This document shows, piece after piece, positions 58,742 to 64,000 of a DNA stretch of 64,000 nucleotides. A model generated the notes under the pieces. The model saw nothing but the letters and a program-made list of their open reading frames with translations, was not told the DNA's origin and did no database searches. A program made the position numbers and the translations under genes. The stretch's first letter is position 1. Every line of letters starts with the position of its first letter. The DNA is from Clostridia bacterium. GTDB lineage: Bacteria; Bacillota; Clostridia; Christensenellales; Borkfalkiaceae. The stretch is from contig JAFVPE010000030.1 in assembly GCA_017505465.1 (NCBI GenBank), forward strand, positions 156,186 to 220,185, read 5' to 3'.

Positions 58742-61700
58742 ATGGAATTCACACAAGAACAACTTGATGCGATTAACGCGAAAGGCCGTGTAATAGTATC
58801 CGCTTCCGCCGGCAGCGGTAAGACGACGGTTATGATTGAAAAAATTATCCGTTTGATCAAGAGCGGCGCGAGCGTGAAAGAACTGCTCGCCGTTACCTTC
58901 ACGAAAAAGGCGGCGGCGCAGATGAAGGAAAAGCTCAGCAAGGCTTTGATTAAAGCCATCAATGCGCCCACGTCAACAGAGGACGAGCGTAAACGCTTGA
59001 AGGAGCAGCTTGTCGAAGTGCCGAATGCGGATATTTCCACCATTCACTCCTTCTGTGCAAAGCTTATTCGGGCGAATTTCTTTGCTTTGGGCGTGGATAA
59101 CGCATTCCGCGTAATTGGCGGCGACGACGCTGAAGGGGCGGCGCTCAAAGGGGAAGCACTCAATCAACTTTTAGAAGAAGGCTACGCAAGCGATGACGAG
59201 GATTTTAAGCATCTCTTGTCCTGTTATTGGCGTAAAAAGAGTGATAAAGCCTTGCGCAAAGCCATTGTGGAAACGTACGGAAGCTTGCGTGATCGGGCGG
59301 ACTATAAAGAATATCTTGAACGCTCGAAGAAATACGACGAAAACACCTTTAAGGCAATTTGTGCGGACTTGCAAGACCTTTTCTTTACGAAATGCAGATA
59401 CTATCTCGATCTCGTGGAAAACGAAAATATGTATTTTAGCGGTGTTGGTATGAATCAGCATTGCAAGCTTTGCCAAGAGCTTTGCGATTGGTTGGAAGCC
59501 TTCTTGCACGAGAGTGGGTATTTCAATTTGCCTAGCATTCCCAAGCCCGCAAAATTCACGACAAATGCAGCGAAGGGATATTCCGGCGACAAAAAAGCGC
59601 ATATTGAGCGTTTGGGTTTCTTAAAAGATCGAATCGTAGACTTGCACAAGAAGGAAGTGCTCACTATTGGGAAGGAAGACGAAGAGTTGGAAGCGTTTAT
59701 GCGTTCGGCAAGAACGGCAAGCGCGATTGCAACGTATCTCTTGAAATTCGATGAAAAGTACGAAGCCTTGAAGCTTGAAAAGGGTGTTTTGGACTACAAC
59801 GATTTGGAGCACAAGGCTTTGGAGCTTTTGAGTATGCCGGAAATGGCGGCGTCGATAAGAGAAAAATACCGCTACGTGTTCGTGGACGAGTATCAAGACG
59901 TCAATCCCGTGCAGGAAGCCATTGTTACCGCATTGAGCGGCGACAACGTATTCCTTGTCGGGGACGTGAAGCAGTCCATTTACGGTTTCCGTGGCAGTAA
60001 GTCGAAATTCTTTGTGGAAAAGCAGGCAAGATATAAGGCGGGCGAAGGACAAAGCTTGAAGATGAAGAGCAACTTCCGTAGCTCGGACAAGGTGCTTGAC
60101 GCCGTCAATACGCAGTTCACCCTTGCGATGACTTTGCAAAATTCAAGCGTCGATTATAAGGAAGAATCGATCATGGAGAAGGGGGGCAGTTATCCGATAA
60201 ACAGCGGAAAAGTGCAAATTCACTTCCTTGGCAAAGAGGAGGAAGAAAAGACGAAAAGAGGGGTGTATTCGGTTATGGAACACGCCGACGTGAAAGCTTC
60301 TTCGACGGCAAGCAACGCGGCAAGAATGATTCATCAAATTATTGACCAAGAGTTAAAAGAAAAATTTTATAACCCCGATAAGAAGGTGGACAAAGAGCCC
60401 GAGGATATTACGATAGAGGATAGGGAAGAGCGCGTCCGCTATTCGGATATCGCCATTCTTTCGAGAAAGAAACAGGGACAAATCGAAGAAACGGTTGCGT
60501 CTCTTTCGGCGCTCGGTATCCCCGTTTCGGCGGCGGTTGCCGTCAACGTTTGCGAGTTTGCGGAAGTCAAAACGCTCATAGATATTTTGCAGCTTTTGGA
60601 CAATGCGGAACAAGACATACCCCTTTGCAGTGCGCTTTTGTCCGCAATGGGGGATATGACGTTGGATATGGTTGCAGGTATTCGGCTTGCGTACAAGGAC
60701 GATGAAACCGTCAAAACTTTCCGTGCGGCTTGTAAGAGATATGCTGCGGAAAAGAAGGATTTGACGGAAAAGAAGCTCAATGATTTCTACGCTTATTTTG
60801 AAGAGATTCGTGCGCTCTCGCGCGTATTGAGCGCAGGGGAAATTTTGAACCGTATTTTGGGCGAAACGCAGATGGAAGTCAAGCTGCTTTCGGCAGTAAA
60901 CGGAGTGGAAAGCTTGAAGAGAGTCCGTCGCTTTATCGAAGAAACGTACAATCCCGAGCCCCTTTCCGTGCATGAATTTTTGGATAAGCTTCGGGATTTG
61001 GATTATGAAATTAACTACTGCGAAAACGGCGGTGAAGAGTCGGTTAAGGTAATGACGATGCACGCCTCGAAGGGTTTGGAATTTCCCGTCGTTATTCTTG
61101 ACAATCTCGGACAGGATTTCCGTGGGGCAGACCACGATGAAGTGCTTGTAGAAGAGAAATACGGGCTTGCGCCTCGCTCGTTTAATGAGAAACGTATTAC
61201 GAAAGATCCGACGGTGCTTCGCCGCTTGTATGCAATCAAGGAAGTGCAAGATTCTATCGCGGACGAGCTCAATCTTTATTACGTTGCGCTCACACGCGCA
61301 AAGCATACGTTGCATATGATTTTCGACGAAGCAACGCCTATGGCGGACGTGAAATACGCAAAATCTTTTGCGGAGTTTACGGATTTTTCCGTTTGGGACG
61401 GGTACAAGCTTGAAGAAGAATTGCAAGAGCTGCAACCGCTTGACAAGCAAGGGCTTGTGATGGACGGTGATGAAAGCCTTAAAAAGAAGATCGTAAAGGA
61501 AATCAAGAAGGAGTATCCGTACGCAGGCTATGAGGATTTGCCCGTCAAGAGCTCCGCAACGCAGCTGCTTGACGATTACAATGGGGAAAAAACGGTGGCT
61601 GTTCCGATAGAAGAAACGGAAGAGCCCAAGCTTGACGATAGCGAAATGGAAGCGGAAGTCAAGGACGTCGGCACGGCATACCACGCCTTCTTGGAACGTT

Positions 61701-62209
61701 TTGATTTTTCGCTTTTGTACGACGAAACGGGTGCGCCTATCGACAAGGCGAGCCTTGAAGAACGGGTAGAAAACGTGCTTGCGACGGAAAAGGACGGTTT
61801 GCAGGTTGCTTTACTTGATAAAGCGCAGCTTGTTTCCATTTTATCCAACCCAATATTCTATGAATTGCTTGGGACGACGCTTTATAAGGAACAACAATTC
61901 CTTGTTTCCCTGCCCGTCAAAGATACCTATGCGAAAAAGACGGGTGTTTCCGAGTTAATCGTGGGCAGAAACGACGGGGAAGAGATGATTTTCCAAGGCG
62001 CAATCGACTTGCTTTCGGTGGGGGACGGCAAAGCGCGTATTATCGACTATAAATATTCCTCGCACGGCAAGGACTACCTTCGCACACACTATAAGCCGCA
62101 GTTGGATCTTTACAAAAAAGCGGTGGCGAAAATCTTGCCTATCAAGGAAGAAAACATCCATTGCAGTATTGTCAATATTCGTTATGGATTTCAAGTGGAT
62201 ATGGATTAA
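58742..62209 (+). CDS. addA: AddA subunit of the AddAB helicase-nuclease
   Basis: Superfamily 1A helicase with a C-terminal RecB-type nuclease. 1155 residues: Walker A SASAGSGKTTV (about 18-28), TFTKKAAAQMKEKL, STIHSFCAKLIR, DEYQDVNPVQEA (Walker B), GDVKQSIYGFRGS, TMHASKGLEFPVV and YVALTRAKHTL. The nuclease motif is ARIIDYKYSSHG. Needs AddB as partner. Fully intact, 3 bases after addB. Confidence 0.95.
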   Translation: MEFTQEQLDAINAKGRVIVSASAGSGKTTVMIEKIIRLIKSGASVKELLAVTFTKKAAAQMKEKLSKALIKAINAPTSTEDERKRLKEQLVEVPNADISTIHSFCAKLIRANFFALGVDNAFRVIGGDDAEGAALKGEALNQLLEEGYASDDEDFKHLLSCYWRKKSDKALRKAIVETYGSLRDRADYKEYLERSKKYDENTFKAICADLQDLFFTKCRYYLDLVENENMYFSGVGMNQHCKLCQELCDWLEAFLHESGYFNLPSIPKPAKFTTNAAKGYSGDKKAHIERLGFLKDRIVDLHKKEVLTIGKEDEELEAFMRSARTASAIATYLLKFDEKYEALKLEKGVLDYNDLEHKALELLSMPEMAASIREKYRYVFVDEYQDVNPVQEAIVTALSGDNVFLVGDVKQSIYGFRGSKSKFFVEKQARYKAGEGQSLKMKSNFRSSDKVLDAVNTQFTLAMTLQNSSVDYKEESIMEKGGSYPINSGKVQIHFLGKEEEEKTKRGVYSVMEHADVKASSTASNAARMIHQIIDQELKEKFYNPDKKVDKEPEDITIEDREERVRYSDIAILSRKKQGQIEETVASLSALGIPVSAAVAVNVCEFAEVKTLIDILQLLDNAEQDIPLCSALLSAMGDMTLDMVAGIRLAYKDDETVKTFRAACKRYAAEKKDLTEKKLNDFYAYFEEIRALSRVLSAGEILNRILGETQMEVKLLSAVNGVESLKRVRRFIEETYNPEPLSVHEFLDKLRDLDYEINYCENGGEESVKVMTMHASKGLEFPVVILDNLGQDFRGADHDEVLVEEKYGLAPRSFNEKRITKDPTVLRRLYAIKEVQDSIADELNLYYVALTRAKHTLHMIFDEATPMADVKYAKSFAEFTDFSVWDGYKLEEELQELQPLDKQGLVMDGDESLKKKIVKEIKKEYPYAGYEDLPVKSSATQLLDDYNGEKTVAVPIEETEEPKLDDSEMEAEVKDVGTAYHAFLERFDFSLLYDETGAPIDKASLEERVENVLATEKDGLQVALLDKAQLVSILSNPIFYELLGTTLYKEQQFLVSLPVKDTYAKKTGVSELIVGRNDGEEMIFQGAIDLLSVGDGKARIIDYKYSSHGKDYLRTHYKPQLDLYKKAVAKILPIKEENIHCSIVNIRYGFQVDMD

Positions 62210-62214
62210 ACGCA

Positions 62215-62224
62215 TACCTGCCCC
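62215..62224 (-). repeat. GGGGCAGGTA motif, copy 9 (minus strand)
   Basis: Just after the addA stop, outside any gene; minus-strand extension is TGCGTTTAA. Confidence 0.7.
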
Positions 62225-62324
62225 CGTGCTTTTATAAAAAATAAGGCAAAATTTGACAAAATAATACAAAAAGAAAGCCTTCCTTTCGGGTATAAATCAA
62301 ATACTCGTTAAAGGGGGCTTTTTT

Positions 62325-62975
62325 ATGTGGTTTTGGGAAAGATTGGAAGGCTTTGTCGGGGATAACCCTGCGTTGTTTATTGCGCTCACCGTTTCGGCGG
62401 GATTGCTTTGCGTGGCGGCAATCGTGAGTATCCTTTTGGAAGGGAAGGGGGTGTATGCGGCTTGCTCAGCAATTGTGGGCGGCGGCTTTGCACTCGTCAT
62501 TTTGATAGGGAAAGCGCAAGAACGTGCCGTTGCCTATGGGCTTGCAGGACTCGCCGTATTCGGCGGCGTTGTCTATTTAATCGTGTATACGATTGTTACA
62601 GCAAGGCAAAAGGTAAAAGAGCGAAAACGCCGTCGTGCGGAAGAAGGGCGGAGATTGCAGTACACCTTGCCCGAAAGGGAAAATACCTATATTCGAGCAA
62701 GGTTGAATACCGTTTTGCAAGTACCTGAAGCGGAAGAAAATTACCGCAACAATAGCCACGGCGAGCCTGCTCGGTTGGAGTATGCAAGGAAGTTGCTTGC
62801 CAAAGTCAAGGAAGCGCCGCTTACGGCGGCGGAATGGCTACAAACGGAAGAAATCGGAAAACTTTTTGCGCTGTATTTGAAGAAAGAAAGGTGGAGCGCA
62901 GAGGACTTGCGCACGGTAAACGATACGTTTTCTTGTCTATTGAAATTGTCGGCAAAATATTCCGTTGCGGTTTAA
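62325..62975 (+). CDS. Small membrane protein of unknown function
   Basis: A 216-residue protein with three membrane segments in its first 90 residues (about 16-37, 44-61, 66-88). A strongly basic stretch (RQKVKERKRRRAEEGRR) and a helical cytoplasmic tail follow. Not recognised. AAAGGGGG precedes ATG 62325. It converges on the next gene with a 4-base overlap of the two stops. Confidence 0.65.
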   Translation: MWFWERLEGFVGDNPALFIALTVSAGLLCVAAIVSILLEGKGVYAACSAIVGGGFALVILIGKAQERAVAYGLAGLAVFGGVVYLIVYTIVTARQKVKERKRRRAEEGRRLQYTLPERENTYIRARLNTVLQVPEAEENYRNNSHGEPARLEYARKLLAKVKEAPLTAAEWLQTEEIGKLFALYLKKERWSAEDLRTVNDTFSCLLKLSAKYSVAV

Positions 62976-63529
62976 CAAAGCTCCAAGCGGAAGGGGGAAA
63001 GGGCGAGCGTGAGTTTGATCAGCTCGCCTTTTGCTATGGCTTTTCGCAGGACGGATTTGGTGACGATTGGCTCATTTTTTGATGAAAGCAAGGGGGCAGG
63101 TACGCGTTGACCAAGCGGAAAGGGCTGTTCTTTACGCAAAATGACCGCATCGGCACAGGCGGCGATAGCGGTAACGGGAAAAATCTCTTCACGGTCGGAA
63201 AATAGACGTGTAACGGCGAAATCGTGCATTTCCACGTCGCGGATAAAGCCTATGAAGCCGCCTTCGGCGGAGTAAATGGGACGTCCAATAAAAATACGGG
63301 CGCAACCGTTGGGGAATACGGCGCGCAAGCGCTTGAGATTTACGCCGTCGCCCACTTCGTCAACGGCGGAAACGGACACGGCGAAATCCACCGTTTGCGT
63401 GGTAGCGGAAGAGGAACAAAGCAAGTATTTTACGGCGTAGGTTTTTAGAGAAATGCCCACTCCAAGGCATACGCCGCGCGGTTGGTTGCTTGCATAGATT
63501 ATTTTATTGGATAGGTCGCTTAAAAACAT
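62972..63529 (-). CDS. PRC-barrel-like protein
   Basis: A 185-residue protein with beta-strand patterns (NKIIYASNQPRGVCLGVGIS, GFIGFIRDVEMHDF, REEIFPVTAIAACADAVILR) that resemble PRC-barrel domains of the YlmC/YmxH type, which bind RNA or membrane partners. Function unknown. AAAGGAG precedes ATG 63529. A GGGGCAGGTA site lies in it on the plus strand. Confidence 0.55.
   Translation of the reverse strand: MFLSDLSNKIIYASNQPRGVCLGVGISLKTYAVKYLLCSSSATTQTVDFAVSVSAVDEVGDGVNLKRLRAVFPNGCARIFIGRPIYSAEGGFIGFIRDVEMHDFAVTRLFSDREEIFPVTAIAACADAVILRKEQPFPLGQRVPAPLLSSKNEPIVTKSVLRKAIAKGELIKLTLALSPFRLELC
63093..63102 (+). repeat. GGGGCAGGTA motif, copy 10
   Basis: Inside the PRC-barrel-like gene, on the strand opposite to it; extension is CGCGTTGAC. 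Confidence 0.7.
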
Positions 63530-63639
63530 GAGAAACTCCTTTTTATTTTATAATAAAGAGTTGGGGAGACGGAAAAAGAAGGGGAAAGGTCTTTTTTTGG
63601 CGAAAAAAGAAAAAAATTTGTAAAAGAGTATAAAAACGC

Positions 63640-63668
63640 TTGCAAAATAGAGAAAAGTTTGATAAAAT
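63640..63668 (+). promoter_or_regulatory. Promoter of tRNA-Gln
   Basis: TTGCAA (63640-63645), 17-nt spacer, TAAAAT (63663-63668), 34 bases before the tRNA. Confidence 0.75.
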
Positions 63669-63702
63669 AACGCAAGTAAAAGGAACGGAAGTTCTCATAT
63701 AT

Positions 63703-63777
63703 TGGGGCGTCGCCAAGCGGTAAGGCAACGGACTCTGACTCCGTCATTCGGGTGTTCGAATCACTTCGCCCCAGCCA
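63703..63777 (+). tRNA. tRNA-Gln (anticodon CTG)
   Basis: Cloverleaf folds fully: acceptor TGGGGCG/CGCCCCA, D arm GCCAAGCGGTAAGGC, anticodon stem ACGGA/TCCGT with loop CTCTGAC (anticodon CTG, reads CAG), T arm GGGTG/CACTT with TTCGAAT loop. CCA is encoded. 75 bases including CCA. Confidence 0.93.
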
Positions 63778-63806
63778 TAAAAGGGCGATAAAAAAGATAT
63801 CGCCGC

Positions 63807-63837
63807 AAAAAGCCTTGATTTTTCAAGGCTTTTTTGC
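63807..63837 (+). terminator. Terminator of tRNA-Gln
   Basis: AAAAGCCTTGA / TCAAGGCTTTT with a TTTT loop and more T residues. Confidence 0.88.
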
Positions 63838-63945
63838 TTTTTTCGGGCGAAATTTTTTAGTTCGATTTTGTAGATGAAAAATGGGTATTTTCCGATACTG
63901 AAAGGATTTGAACTCCCGTGAGAACAAAAAACGCCCACAACACAC

Positions 63946-63978
63946 AGCACAGAGAAAGAAAAGCTCTGTGCTTTTTTT
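63946..63978 (+). terminator. Second terminator near the window end
   Basis: AGCACAGAG / CTCTGTGCT with a 9-nt loop and T7; the transcript it ends is not clear. Confidence 0.75.
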
Positions 63979-64000
63979 ATGCCAAAAATAAGGAGATACA

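Noticed and set aside
63895..63925. tRNA 3' end on the minus strand near the window edge
   Set aside because: GGGAGTTCAAATCC resembles a T arm, but the stem does not pair and no acceptor or anticodon arm follows.
1..64000. CRISPR arrays, transposases and rRNA genes
   Set aside because: No regular repeat-spacer pattern, no transposase motif and no rRNA sequence was seen.

Overview
The window looks like a chromosomal segment of a Gram-positive anaerobe of the Clostridia, probably an uncultured gut lineage of moderate GC content. The evidence is a sigma-A type promoter set (TTGACA-17-TATAAT), strong GGAGG ribosome sites, AddAB instead of RecBCD, Rex next to adhE, TilS, a two-gene SufC/SufB pair, two M18 aminopeptidases, a PepV-type dipeptidase, and a Bacillus-type LexA box. 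Most genes lie on the plus strand. The species cannot be named from this sequence.

Layout. 1-7 kb: end of galE, a YgjP-like metallopeptidase, the SufC/SufB iron-sulfur pair (sufC carries an apparent frameshift), and two M18 aminopeptidases around a zinc-ribbon membrane protein. 7-12.4 kb: a MarR repressor with a clear operator, a MacB-like ATPase-permease fusion, a lysophospholipase-like hydrolase, a DUF378 protein and a LemA protein. 12.4-20.2 kb: a membrane-anchored DUF1508 protein, two flavoproteins, a possible structured RNA, a TetR regulator, and a large membrane protein paired with a second LemA. 20.2-30.6 kb: PepV, RadC, a NarL-type two-component system, a phosphatase-cysteine synthase fusion, MgtE with a candidate leader peptide, and a large surface protein.

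30.6-41 kb holds a compact phage-derived head and packaging cassette: a sigma-like activator gene behind a LexA box, then terminase large subunit, a short terminase-small-like protein, portal, scaffold, capsid, and two head-completion proteins. It ends at a strong terminator and has no integrase, replication, tail-fibre or lysis genes. It is the strongest candidate for an unusual system here: a domesticated or gene-transfer-agent-like capsid module, a cf-PICI-like satellite, or a prophage remnant.

41-64 kb returns to household genes: dut, trmB, a SHOCT-domain membrane protein behind a highly structured leader with an attenuator-like hairpin, an ABC binding protein and permease without an ATPase, rex-adhE, two lipoproteins sharing a nearly identical signal-peptide DNA block, a GntR-ABC operon, tilS, a lipoprotein, addB-addA, two small proteins and tRNA-Gln.

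Two observations run through the whole window. First, a ten-base word, GGGGCAGGTA, occurs ten times, eight of them on the plus strand and in different reading frames; this is far above chance and recalls Chi-like or other polar chromosome signals. Second, at least four genes (13916, 21844, 30557 minus, 52730) have a consensus promoter whose -10 box sits only 6-8 nt before the ATG, which predicts leaderless mRNAs.
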